Assembly: GCA_001566295.1 (NCBI GenBank)
Contig: KQ964247.1
Span: 3,410,001 to 3,474,000 of the forward strand
Source: Microdochium bolleyi
Lineage: Eukaryota; Ascomycota; Sordariomycetes; Xylariales; Microdochiaceae
DNA length: 64,000 nt
Direction of reading: 5' to 3'
Shown: piece after piece, positions 33,636 through 43,605 of the stretch
Layout of the letters: each line of letters starts with the position of its first letter
Numbering within the stretch: position 1 is the first letter of the stretch
Program-made: the position numbers and the translations under genes
The notes under the pieces: generated by a model
Database searches by the model: none
Told to the model about the DNA's origin: nothing
The model's input: the letters and a program-made list of their open reading frames with translations, nothing else

Positions 33636-34230
33636 GACTGTTGTTAGGAGGTTCTGGGGTAGAGTAAAACCTGAAGTGGTTCTTGCGGGCTTTTTCGCCG
33701 GTGCTTATATGTGTTCTCATAAAGATTTTTTGATACACACGCAAAGGGTTGTTTCCGAGTCCGTGTGCTGTTGAAGGCTCGCACATAGCCTTGTCGGAAG
33801 CATTTACATCCACAACGATACAAGGGGTTGACCCTTTGATTCTTGAAAGCTTTGAAATTTTTTGACTTGGTCTACTGGCTATTGTTTATTAGAATTGCTT
33901 GCGCAGTGTCGGGTCGCGGAAGTCGCGGAAGCCTTGACAGTCACGGCAGAGGTGAAGAATATATGTCGCATCCATAGATGCTTTCCCAGCGATGGGGGTC
34001 TCGACTAGTCTCGTGGTCGTTTCCGGTAAATCGAACTCATCGAGAGCGACAAACGCCACGATCTCGAAGCGCAGACGCGTGAAAGAACCGTTCTCGAAAA
34101 TCTCTTGCCACTACCTCCCTCTACCAGAGGAATCGATCTCCTGGGTGCAATCCCGCCAGCCAGCCACCTCGCCATGGCCCAACACCAGCGACAATGCCAT
34201 CAGCATAATGTACAAAATCCCCTACCTGGT
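33636..34230. other. convergent intergenic region
   Basis: About 600 nt between the SEC63 and methyltransferase genes, holding both 3' UTRs. No RNA or ORF supported. Confidence 0.5.
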
Positions 34231-35072
34231 CTATCCGATGAACGGCATCTTGGTGCCCACCCGCGTCTTGTAGTCCTCGTACTCCCTCCCGAAGAAGCGC
34301 ACCAGCGCGGCCTCCTCGACCTTGACCCTGCTGCTGAAGAACGTCCACAGCACGGCGACGTAGGCGACCAGGCACACGACGTTGCCCAGGACGAGCTGGG
34401 TGCCGACGGCCCACCAGAAGAAGCCAAAGTAGCTCGGGTGGCGGAGGTGGCCGTACACGCCCGTCGTGACGAGGACGTGCGAGTCCCGCTTGCGGTGCTG
34501 GACGACGTGGTTGAAGCTGGGCCCCGCCTCGACCATGGCGGCGCTGCGGATCGTCTGGCCGAGGATCACGAGGCTGACGCCCGCGAGGAGGAGGACCTGG
34601 GACGTGTACGAGGCCAAGGAGGAGGGTAGCCATGACGACGAGGCCGCGGTTGTCGGGTATCTGCTCGGGGGGAACAGCAGGGTGTTCGTGACGAGGCACT
34701 CTACGGACGCGGAGGCGTGCGCGATCGCGTAGGCGGGCCAATTGGCGGTGAGCAGGAACGACTTGACCGTCGCGTCGCGGGTGCTGTACGCGGCCGTGGT
34801 GTAGAACTCGAGGAAGTGGAACACGGACAGGGCCGCGAAGAAGAACGGCAGCCGCCACAGCGGGGACGTAGTGAAGAGCAGCAGCCAGAGCAGGGCCATG
34901 ACTGACGCGGCGAGGGTCATGCCCAGGCAGAACGAGCGGGTCGCGATGCCCGAGAGGGACTTCTTGCCTCTGGGCAGGTACTGCTGCTCAAGGAGGGCTG
35001 TGGTCTGCGGGCCAGACGGAGCCGGGCTGGCGAGAAGAAATATTAGCAGCGGGACCTGGTGTGAGCACTCAT
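34231..35072 (-). CDS. STE14: protein-S-isoprenylcysteine O-methyltransferase
   Basis: ER membrane enzyme that methylates the prenylated C-terminal cysteine of CaaX proteins such as Ras and a-factor-type pheromone, using S-adenosylmethionine (family role). The solid part is 34231-35026 on minus: LEQQYLPRGKKSLSG, several spans (about five to six), FFFAALSVFHFLEFYTTA, LTANWPAYAIAHA, then the catalytic block FNHVVQHRKRDSHVLVTTGVYG, HLRHPSYFGFFWW and, at the C-terminus, E-E-A-ALVRFFGREYEDYKTRV. The 5' end is uncertain. Upstream of 35026 the frame has no ATG. ATG at 35072 (MSAHT) would join it in frame only through a 29-nt GT-AG intron (35055-35027), shorter than normal. The next internal ATG, 34920, would drop 35 conserved-looking residues. 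About 270 aa with the upstream start. Confidence 0.88.
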
Positions 35073-36439
35073 AGTTACGTTGTGTCTGATATGACAGAGG
35101 TGGGGTGATAGATAAATATGCATGTTGCTTGCGTCGCTCCTGTCTGTTTCTTTTTCTTCGTCTCCGAAGAGATCGTATACTGCAAAGAGGACTGGGGAAC
35201 GGTTATTCAAGGCGACAATGTGATGCGGTAGGCGTGGAAGATACCAAGGCTCTGGAGAGGGCGAATCTAGCTGCAAGCAGGTGCAATAATCCGACGGCCA
35301 GGGGAGGCATATCTCTGGATATCGGTGACGGTCAAGGTAATATCAAAGTCCCACTGACTTACCTATCCGAGTCGGAATCCATAATGTGCACCTGTGACTA
35401 CGGGTGTCTTGGCTCGGGGAAATGAAGTTTGTGGAAGCCTGGTTTGTGTCGAAAGCCACGTCTTTAAGGGCTCATAGCATGCTCCGTTGTCCGTCCGTAC
35501 TGCAAATTGCTCCTCCTGGGCCGAGCCAACACTGATGTCGAAATTGTAAGACAAGCTGGAACTCTCACTTAGACGCGCCTGGAGAGATGTGAAATGCCAT
35601 GCGGGATGACGAATGGCCTAAGGCTAGGCGTTGTCGAAACTGGCGGTGTTTGGTGGCAGAACCCAGGGCATTCACATGCGAGCGCGCACGCCCGGCCCTG
35701 GGAAAGTGGGCCCGAAACCAACAACAGGGACGTCTCCTCGATCTGAGCATTCAGTGTACGGGAATCATGTCTCGAATCATGTCTATCGTCTGTAGTATTC
35801 GACTACATATTATTGTTGCAACAGGCAACCTCCTGTCCATGAGGTGGCAGACTGACAATATTACTTTGTACCATGCATCGCTCTTTCTGAGTGCAACAGT
35901 GTCTAGCTTGGGCTTGTTTTGCGTCGCGTAGGCCATCATCCGAGCGGAGTTCCACCGCTCCAGCCGTCGTGCTTGTCAATCTTGATCAAGTCTTGATGAT
36001 AGTCGACGTGCGACAGCGGTCGTGGCGAGCAATGGGATATCCAGCTCTCGGTCTTCACAAGTCTGGTATCATTGGAACCGCGAGACCGGGTTGTGACGAA
36101 TATACTCGCTCATGTGACGAGGCAACTCTGTCAGTAATGACGCTCGGGCACTGTATGTAGATCTTGTGACTTTTCGAAGCGTGTCCTGCTGTAGGTAGTG
36201 CGCGAGCCTATCTGTGAGCACCGGTACAACACGGTTGTGACGAGGACACGGCTAAGTAGGGTCCTGGTTTTATCGCCACAGCCTATCAAAGATGACGTGA
36301 GCCTTCGCTTCTGTGCCGATGATATTCGTCGGGAAAATGCTTCGAGGTTGTTGGGTAAGCGAATCCGCCTGATCCGTGCGCTTCACGATTCGTCTTGGTA
36401 GAATGCGTCCGGAACTCGTGTATGCCTTCTTCATACGTC
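35073..36439. other. intergenic: methyltransferase upstream region
   Basis: About 1.4 kb between two minus-strand genes. Nothing recognisable. Any undetected first exon of the methyltransferase gene would lie at 35073-35300. Confidence 0.45.
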
Positions 36440-37128
36440 TCAGAGACCGCCTTGGATGGTGAAAGATGAGATGATTAGAATCAGGACGTTGATCCATCCC
36501 CATATGAACGGGATCCATGTCGAGATCTCATAGCATCCAGATATGTAGACGGCGCCGACTACGAGCCCGACGACGCTGCCAGCAAACAGAGCCTCGAAAC
36601 CAGCAACGATGGCATACACCGCGGGGACTGCCCAGAGAAACTTCCACGCAACCCGGGGCCTGCCGATGTGCATGAGCAGGGCGACACCGACAGCACCGAA
36701 GTGGAACAGGGCGTAGAGGATGAGTGTCCAGAGCAAGGTGAAGCGCCACGAATCGGAGAGAGAGTAGAGCGCATGCTCAGGGTCCCGAGGAGGCCAGTGC
36801 AGACCTGGAAAGCTGGGCTGCTGATAGTCTGGAGGCGGCCATTTGCTGCAAAGGGCCTGGGGATCACTAGATTGAGGTCAGGTTGAGTTGAGTTGAAGAC
36901 TGCCATCGATGAGGGTTACGAACAGGATATGGGCCATACTGCAGAGGCTAGTGGCACCTTGATGGCATTGCAGGCTTCGCAAGCCCAGCCCTCGAGGGCG
37001 TCAGGTGGCGGGAGAAGACCGTAGGGCAGAGGATCGCGCACCTGCAGAGAGACTACTGAATGTTTGGGGAGGTGACGTTCTGGAGGTTGAGAGGGAGGAA
37101 TCCACTGCACACCCCCACTGGAGTGCAT
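36440..37128 (-). CDS. TMEM170-like small membrane protein
   Basis: Exons 37128-36958 and 36856-36440 with a 101-nt phase-0 intron join to 195 aa. The N-terminus is cytosolic-looking and Pro-rich, with CEAC in PDALEGWACEACNAIK. Then YSLSDSWRFTLLWTLILYALFHFGAVG leads into three to four spans: a first around LLWTLILYALFHFGAVGVALLM, then FLWAVPAVYAIVAGFEALFAGSVVGLVVGAVY and IPFIWGWINVLILIISSFTIQGGL. The WRFTLLWT opening and the end STWIPFIWGWINVL fit the TMEM170 family; in animals TMEM170A shapes ER sheets and nuclear envelope. A role in ER shape is inferred only from that. An ATG at 36906 exists but its frame runs across the splice acceptor; the exon pair given keeps the family-like frame throughout. 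The start is the weakest point. It shares a 278-bp promoter with the Pex8-like gene. Confidence 0.75.
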
Positions 37129-37406
37129 TGGGCCAGGGGTGGTCCGGTTCCGCCCCGTACTCCCGCAGCAGCTTGCGGCAGGCAGGGTGTCGGAGCAGCC
37201 GCGCCCGGTGTCGTGCCGAGGCAAGAACCTTGGGCACTTGAGCACGCTTGACCCGGAGCTTCCTCAGACCTCTCTTTGACAACCACGGCATCACGATACC
37301 ACGATACCACGACATCACGCCTCACGCCAAATGGGCTTGCCTCTCGGTGGCTTATGAGCCGCGACTCCCAGAAACACGCAAGCCACCTCGACAGACCACC
37401 GCGGCC
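37129..37406. promoter_or_regulatory. 278-bp divergent promoter
   Basis: Only 278 bp separate the proposed ATGs of the minus-strand TMEM170-like gene and the plus-strand Pex8-like gene. Both cores must lie here, or the start of one gene is placed too far upstream. Close to the plus gene it contains the tandem ACCACGATACC / CACGATACCACGACATCACG repeats (37290-37320). No TATA box seen. Confidence 0.45.
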
Positions 37407-39596
37407 ATGTCGTCCGACCGGCTCCTGACGACCGTCCTGCGCGCCTATCAGGACGCGCCCAGCAACGACAAGACCGACAAGATCTTTGGCACAACGACAC
37501 ACCTGCTCTCCAGCCTGACCAATCCCCTCAATGTCTCCGTGCTCACCTCGCACTTCCTCACTGCCCGCTCGTTGTGGCAGTATCCCGACGGCCTGCGCAC
37601 GTGTCTGCGCATCATCAGCGTCTACAACACCGCTGCCGGCCACGTCCGACAGAACGCCCTCGACAACATCGAAGCCGCCCCCGGCACGCCTCGCATAGGG
37701 AGCGGCCTTCAGTGCGAGGAGTGGGCACGTGCTGTGGCCAAGGGCGCTGATGAGCGTTCCAGCAGGTGGCAGCACTGCCTGGTGCTGACGGGTGTCCTGA
37801 TGGGCCTGGAGAGTGATGAGAAGAGGTCGCTCTCGAGGAGCTTGAGGACAACCCTCGAGCAAGCTGTCGTCGCTGCCGCAAACCTTGCTCTCGAGGACCC
37901 CATCCATACAGGCCTCTTAGGCCGAGGCGCCGTCGTCCTGGCTCTGACGTATGCCTTCCCACTCTTGTCCGACCACAACAAGGCTGGTCTCAACGGCAAT
38001 GCTCTGCTCCCGGCCGCGGTCGAGGCAATGGTCGGCAACGAATGCTTCCACAACTGCGACTTCATCCAAGCCATCTCGAGCGATATCAACCCGAGCAAGA
38101 ACATCTGGTGGCAGGTCGACTCGCCCTCGGTCGCCAGGCTTCGCAGAGTCGAGTCGCGACCGCTGGCGCAAAACTTGGGCGCGCTTTCTCGTCTCATGGT
38201 CTTCGCCGTGCAAGCTGCAGGGGACGCCCAGCCTGTCCTCCACGCGCTTGATCAGATGCTCGCGCTCTCCACAGTGCTCGTGCAGCGATGGCGTGCCTGC
38301 CCACTTTCGACAATCGATCCTGCGATCGAGGCTGCGTTCTATCCGCCACCAGTCTTCTCGGGGCCAGTATCCACACTATGGCAGTTGTTCCGCAGGATAC
38401 TGTACTCTGTTGTAGCAGTCCTCCAGCCGATCATTGGTCGAACACTACTCGATCCACGGCTGCGCAACGACCTGGTTGCTCCAAAGGTGGCCAGCAGGAC
38501 GCTACACGTCCTTCGCAACTTGTCGTTCATCTCCTCGCGGCAAGGTGCGAGCTCGTTCCAGGTCTACACATTCACCTACATGACAGCGTTGGATATCATC
38601 ACCCGTTTCGGAGACCACTGCATCGCTTTCCTCACGGAGACGCAGCCGCCGTTCGTTCAGGCTGGTGCCGCCGCGCCATCACCACTAGAGCAAGCCCTGA
38701 CGCTGTTCTACCTCAATACGGCCGAGCATCTCCCACTATCGATCCCGCCACAAGCGGCCGAGTCGCTCATCGTGAACCCAGCATCCACATTGCTAGCTCC
38801 AACTTCATGGCTCTCCCAGCCTAGCAACGACCCCAACACGCCTCCTCCCTCACTCACGCTCGAGCTCTTCGAGGCGGCCCACAGCGCCGTCCTGTCCGTC
38901 ATGTCATGCCCGCAGCACAGCGGGCCGGTCACGGTGAACCTGATCCCCTTCTACGTCGACACGCTCCTCGCCAGCTTCCCCCAGCGCATATCGCCACGGC
39001 AATTCCGCCTCGCCTTCAAGACGGTCATGCAGATCGCCAGCCCGCCCTTCCCGATTTCCGCCAGCCACCCGGAGCTCTCCGAGGCTCTGCTCGAGATGCT
39101 GCGCTTCCGCGCCCTCGAGGGCGGCGCGGCCACGACACCCTTACCACCCTTGGCCTCCGAGGCGACGACCCCAGCAGCGCCGGACAGCGACACCACGCAG
39201 ACCCCCGACGCGCCCCCGCCGCAGTCCGAGCAGTCGACCCTCATCCTCAGCATGATCGACGCCCTCCCGTACCTCCCCTTGCCCATCGTCGAGGAGTGGC
39301 TCCACCGCGCGGGCGAGGCGATGAACCTCGTCGAGGACTCGACCCTGCGCGAGGTCTGCCGCCGGCGCTTCTGGGACGTGCTCGTCAGCGGCGAGATGGA
39401 CGTCGAGAGGGCCGCCGTGGGCGTGACCTGGTGGGGCACAAAAGGCGGGCGCGAGCTCGTGCTGTTTGGCGGGAGGGGCCATGTCAATGTCGATGCCGGC
39501 GCGGGTGAGAGCGGACAGGGTGGTTTCATGATGAGCGGTGCTCTCAATGGTGGTGGTGGAGAGGGCGCAAACGGTGGCGAGCGGAGTATGCTCTGA
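37407..39596 (+). CDS. PEX8: Pex8-like peroxisome biogenesis protein
   Basis: Single exon, 729 aa; the first in-frame ATG is 37407. Mostly alpha-helical, HEAT-like, no membrane span clearly. The start (DRLLTTVLRAYQD...KIFGTTTHLLSSLTNPLN), CEEWARAVAKGADERSSRWQH, VLTGVLMGLESDEKRSLSRSLR, SFQVYTFTYMTALDIITRFGD, LDQ-type PLEQALTLFYLNTAEHLPLSIP, ISPRQFRLAFKTVMQIASPPFPIS and the end VERAAVGVTWWGTKGGRELVLF match, by memory, filamentous-fungal proteins annotated as peroxisomal Pex8. Pex8 is a lumenal peroxin that links docking and RING complexes. The last residues are ERSML: S-M-L with a preceding Arg is an acceptable variant of the PTS1 signal, which supports a peroxisomal protein (yeast Pex8 ends in a PTS1). 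The Gly-rich run before it is a flexible tail. Neighbour-independent identification; family level is fairly sure, number of the peroxin less so. Confidence 0.78.
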   Translation: MSSDRLLTTVLRAYQDAPSNDKTDKIFGTTTHLLSSLTNPLNVSVLTSHFLTARSLWQYPDGLRTCLRIISVYNTAAGHVRQNALDNIEAAPGTPRIGSGLQCEEWARAVAKGADERSSRWQHCLVLTGVLMGLESDEKRSLSRSLRTTLEQAVVAAANLALEDPIHTGLLGRGAVVLALTYAFPLLSDHNKAGLNGNALLPAAVEAMVGNECFHNCDFIQAISSDINPSKNIWWQVDSPSVARLRRVESRPLAQNLGALSRLMVFAVQAAGDAQPVLHALDQMLALSTVLVQRWRACPLSTIDPAIEAAFYPPPVFSGPVSTLWQLFRRILYSVVAVLQPIIGRTLLDPRLRNDLVAPKVASRTLHVLRNLSFISSRQGASSFQVYTFTYMTALDIITRFGDHCIAFLTETQPPFVQAGAAAPSPLEQALTLFYLNTAEHLPLSIPPQAAESLIVNPASTLLAPTSWLSQPSNDPNTPPPSLTLELFEAAHSAVLSVMSCPQHSGPVTVNLIPFYVDTLLASFPQRISPRQFRLAFKTVMQIASPPFPISASHPELSEALLEMLRFRALEGGAATTPLPPLASEATTPAAPDSDTTQTPDAPPPQSEQSTLILSMIDALPYLPLPIVEEWLHRAGEAMNLVEDSTLREVCRRRFWDVLVSGEMDVERAAVGVTWWGTKGGRELVLFGGRGHVNVDAGAGESGQGGFMMSGALNGGGGEGANGGERSML

Positions 39597-40039
39597 GAGT
39601 TGTGTATTGTTTGAGTCCATCCCAGTCTGTTCTCTAAGTATTCGGGACGAGTGGAGTGGGCTTCGAGAGGGACGTTGATATAGCAAGCGAGCTTTCATAT
39701 ACATACACCTTTGAGACTTTCATTTCATGTTTCTGATAACGACGTATCAATGATCTCACGATGCTCTATGTTCGATTGAGGACCTGCACTTCAAGATCGA
39801 CTGTGCCGGGCAGGGGCGAGAAAAGCCCTATGGATGTTGCCCTCGGCAATGACATTTTGCTGTTTTGCCTGCTGGTAATACTATAATGTTGCTCAGAAAC
39901 GCCATAATCATTCGCACCTCAAACCAATCCTCCATCATGACCTCCAATGCATCTTCTAACCAAAACCTCAACCCATGCCAGTGGATTTTACAAACCATGT
40001 GGTCCTTGCCTGATGCTGCTATACATGACTACCCTCTGA
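39597..40039. other. convergent intergenic region
   Basis: About 440 nt between two convergent genes; 3' UTRs of both. Nothing else seen. Confidence 0.5.
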
Positions 40040-41769
40040 TCAATGACTGTGCGAGGTGAAAGCGCTGCTGACACCAAGTAGTGTCATACCCAAGAAGGCA
40101 AAAACAATGCTCATGTTCCTGTTGTGACTCAGACTAAGACTCTCAACAAACAGCTGGATCGCCACGCTCGTCATGATGCCCGCCGTGACTGCGAACAAGC
40201 AGCCATAAGCAACCTCGTCAGGCGTCATGTTGTTGTGGTTAGCAAGCTTAAAGTATAGAGCTGCAATTCCAGCCCCCACGGGCTGGCTGAGACCGCCCAG
40301 GAGCGACGACCAGGCGATAGCCTTCGTACGGTTGTGGAGGGCCATGTACAGGGGTAGGGCCATGGCAAACCCTTCAGAAATGTTGTGCACAAACAGGGCA
40401 AGAAATACGCTGAAGCCAAGCTCGGGGTTCGCATGATTCGTGGCATATGTAATGAAGCCTTCAGGAAACTTGTGCAGAGCAATGGCTATTGATGTCTGCA
40501 GGCCGATGGAAAGAAATGCGTTCTGGGGAACATGGTGGTGGTGCTGTGCTTCCACATCATCGTGATCATGATCGTGACCGTGATCGTGGTCGTGCTCATG
40601 GTCATGGTGACGCTCGTCATGGTCCTCTTCATGGCCAGGCTGGGAATGTCTAGAGGTGGCTCGACTTCTCTGCTCCGTAGGACTTAGAGTATATGTGGTC
40701 GAGGAGCCCCTGCCGGCCTCCTCGTCTGCTGGCGCTTCAGCAATGCTGGTCGTGCGCATGTTTGGATATGATTTCGCCGAAGAGACCACTCGACTGTTCA
40801 GATGCTTAAAACACTCTTGCCCACACGGGTCGGTGTATCCAAAGCACGGTCCCTGCTCGTCGCAGTTTGATTTCGTGTCCTTCACGAAAGATAGCACTCT
40901 CTTCTGGACTTGTAACATGGATGGGCGCCGACTCTGCGTTGCTGCTCTGCTGCCGCTGACTTGGGTTGTTGCCCCTGGCCTTTGTGGGAATTCAGTGTCG
41001 ATTGTTGCTGTTTGGTGAAGACCATTGCAACTGTGTTGGCCCTCGGTGAGCAGAGGTGTGCTTTCGTTGACCGCCGCTAAGCCATTCGTGGAGGACTTTA
41101 AGCCGGCGTCGATCTTGAATGACGAGACGGGGCGACAGCTCGTGCTGCGCACGCGCGACGACTGTCGACGGCCTGGACCCTGAGAATGACCATGCACATC
41201 GGCATGGGCATGGTCGTCGTGGCTGTGGTCGCAATCGACGACATGTGAAGGGAGGAACTGATGGAAGAGTCGCGATATGATCTGAATGCCGACAAAGCCT
41301 GCAACAAACGAACCCATCATGATCAGGCTAGAGACCGGATCTTCGAAGCCGCCCTTCTCGAGGTACTTCTTTGCGGATGGTAGCATGCTATAAAGGGCCA
41401 TGAACAGCTGCGCAGAACTTCAGTCAGCCACACAGCAACGGCAGTACCAGCCAAGGGTGGATGCGGTCACGTTCAGGACAGCAGAGCGGACTTACCATTA
41501 CGCCGAAGCTCAAGCTGAGCGAAGCCGCGAGGAAGGCATTGCTGTCTTGGACGCGGAAGTTCTTCTTGCCTGGAAACAGGCGAATGATGATATCGATGTT
41601 GATGACGCTCGCACCGAGGACGCATGCTACCAGTTGGAGAAGGGTCAGTCTCGGCCCGTTGCAAGAGATAGTATGCATGGTGTGTTGTTGAACCGGGCAA
41701 CTCACCTATTCCGCTGACCAGGCACATGACCCAACCACGGGTGTCATTGTCGAGCTCTGTCGCATCCAT
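40040..41769 (-). CDS. ZIP-family zinc transporter (Zrt3-like)
   Basis: Moves zinc or related metals into the cytosol; the yeast vacuolar Zrt3 is the closest type by layout (long His-rich loop, eight spans). Exons 41769-41706, 41626-41496 and 41407-40040 (introns 79 and 88 nt) join to 520 aa. Spans 1-3 lie in the first 150 residues (WVMCLVSGIACVLGASVI, LAASLSLSFGVMLFMALYSML, LIMMGSFVAGFVGIQII). A long cytosolic loop follows with two His-rich patches (CDHSHDDHAHADVHGHS and, near residues 280-320, HDHEHDHDHGHDHDHDD). Span 4 has HKFPEGF and span 5 HNISEGFAMALPL, the two metal-binding ZIP signatures HxxPEG and HNxxEG. The rest (GAGIAALYFKLA, YGCLFAVTAGIMTSVAIQLF, MSIVFAFLGMTLLGV) completes the bundle. 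Confidence 0.93.
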
Positions 41770-43605
41770 GGCGAAGGATTATGAATGAGAGCCCTATGAC
41801 GAAAAGCTGTATTGAAAGGGTGTCGGCTCGACCACCTGTATTGCGCCTCTACCCTGATGTGCTGCTGGCTGGCATGGGCTCGGTGCTCGGTGGAAGTGCG
41901 GCGATGACAAGCTGGAGGGGTTTTGCAAGCCTGGTAGCCAAGCGAGGGCGCCGTGATGATTACTTTACGTTGCGTGGTAGTCGGATCGAGCAGAAAGAAG
42001 ATGCACGCGGGGGAGTATGAGTAGCCGGTGCTTGAGCCACAGGAGAGCGAGCTGGATGTTAATGGCGAGCGAGGTCTTGGAGATGTTCGAGAAGATTCCC
42101 CATTGCCATGGGGGCGGTCAGGTCATGCCCACGTCAGTGTGAAGCGAGTCGAGAGGTTAGGTGAGGCGGGCGGGATGGCCGGTCGGAGGTCATGGACGCG
42201 GAAAGCGCACTCTGGCTGCCACTAAAAACGTCACCAGACAAGGGATCCGCGCTGGGGCTCTGCGCTTACTCGCATCAAAGGTGGGCTCCCTCTGCTGCAA
42301 TTGCCGCGTGGGCCCTGTCGAGGCCTGGCCATTGCTAATCGTAAGCGGCACCGAAGAGTCTAAATCGTCCAACAGCCCCAATGCAAGGTACCATCGACCC
42401 GGCAAGCTTCAGCTTTGCATACAAGGCAAGCCTCCTCTGACTGAAGGCGTCTGCCTCACCACCAAACCTGTCGACAAGAGTGAAGCAATCTATCGGCGTG
42501 AGCACAGAGGATGGCAATCTCATGCTCCGCTGGCTATCCTGCAGGCCTGACAGTGCCCGGACGTCTGGTGGGTGGAATGGCCATCAGGGTTCTCATCTCG
42601 AGAGAGCGCAATTGGCTGTGTTGGTCATAAACTCCTGCCGTCTCACTCGGCGGATCGCGGTTCCCCCACGCCCATGCACGCAGCCGCATCCACGCCCTCC
42701 CGAGGTCGCTGGCCATCCGGGTTCTTCAGGAGGTTCAGACCCGCCAGCTCGCTCTCAGGCACGCAATTCTTTCTATGAATCGTGAAGCTCGGCGATGGCC
42801 ATGGGATTTTGGTCATGAAGCTCGCATAAAATCAGCATTATGAGCCCGCATACCGTTCGGCTGTAAAAAATACCCGATGACCCTGTCCTGTAGACGTGCA
42901 TAATGGACTTGTCCTCTCATGGACGTTGACATGCAGCGACCAGTGTCCGAGAGCATCATCCAGCTCACCTTCAGTCCATACACGCGGAGTAGCCGAGTCT
43001 CGTGGCGACCTTGTTCATAGTTGGCAGGTGACTTCATCAGGTCATTTGGCACGGGGCTCCAGGCCGCTACAACGTGGAAAGCCTTGGAAGTCTTCGTTCC
43101 GTGCTGGTATCAACACCTTTTTACCAGTGGCATACACAGGAGAAGTATTGTCCAGCAGTGCGACATAGGACCTGTCTGGCTTGGCTTCGGCCTCCCAAGA
43201 ACACATTTCGTTGCCCGGGATAGCTGCTGTTCGACAGCATGCTATGAGTACTTAAGTACTAGTACCTGAAGGTCTGCTATCCACTGGTGGTGGGAGGCAT
43301 GAAATGCTCCCAGTCAGGGAAGCGCGACCCCTGTGGTCCCCTGCCGCGGGACCAAGCCCCCACCTGACCCAGCCTGTCACAAGCAGCTGCCAGCACTCAT
43401 CCCCAAAAATTTCCAACAGCTTCAGCGACGACACCCGAACTGCGACGTCGTCCCACGAGGCCATCCGCAGTCTCTCCTCGTGCAGCTCTTCCTTTGACTC
43501 GACAACCTCCTGACGTCGTCATATTGCTGTCAATCCTCCAGCGATCATCATTCTCTTTATAGGCAAGCCGCCAGCAACAAAGACTCCTCGAGGAGTTCCT
43601 TCGCC
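41770..43605. other. divergent intergenic region
   Basis: About 1.8 kb upstream of both the ZIP gene and the nuclease gene. Apart from two dyad sites near 43225-43260 (separate entry), nothing is recognisable. Confidence 0.5.
43225..43260. promoter_or_regulatory. two adjacent dyads upstream of NUC1
   Basis: TGCTGT-TCG-ACAGCA (43225-43239) is a short inverted repeat; eight bases later AGTACTTAAGTACT (43247-43260) is a perfect 14-bp palindrome, followed directly by AGTAC. Both lie about 350 bp before the nuclease ATG. A binding site is a guess. Confidence 0.35.

Noticed and set aside
34105..34629. Long plus-strand frames over the methyltransferase gene
   Set aside because: They are shadows of the minus-strand coding exon; only the minus frame has methyltransferase motifs and membrane spans.
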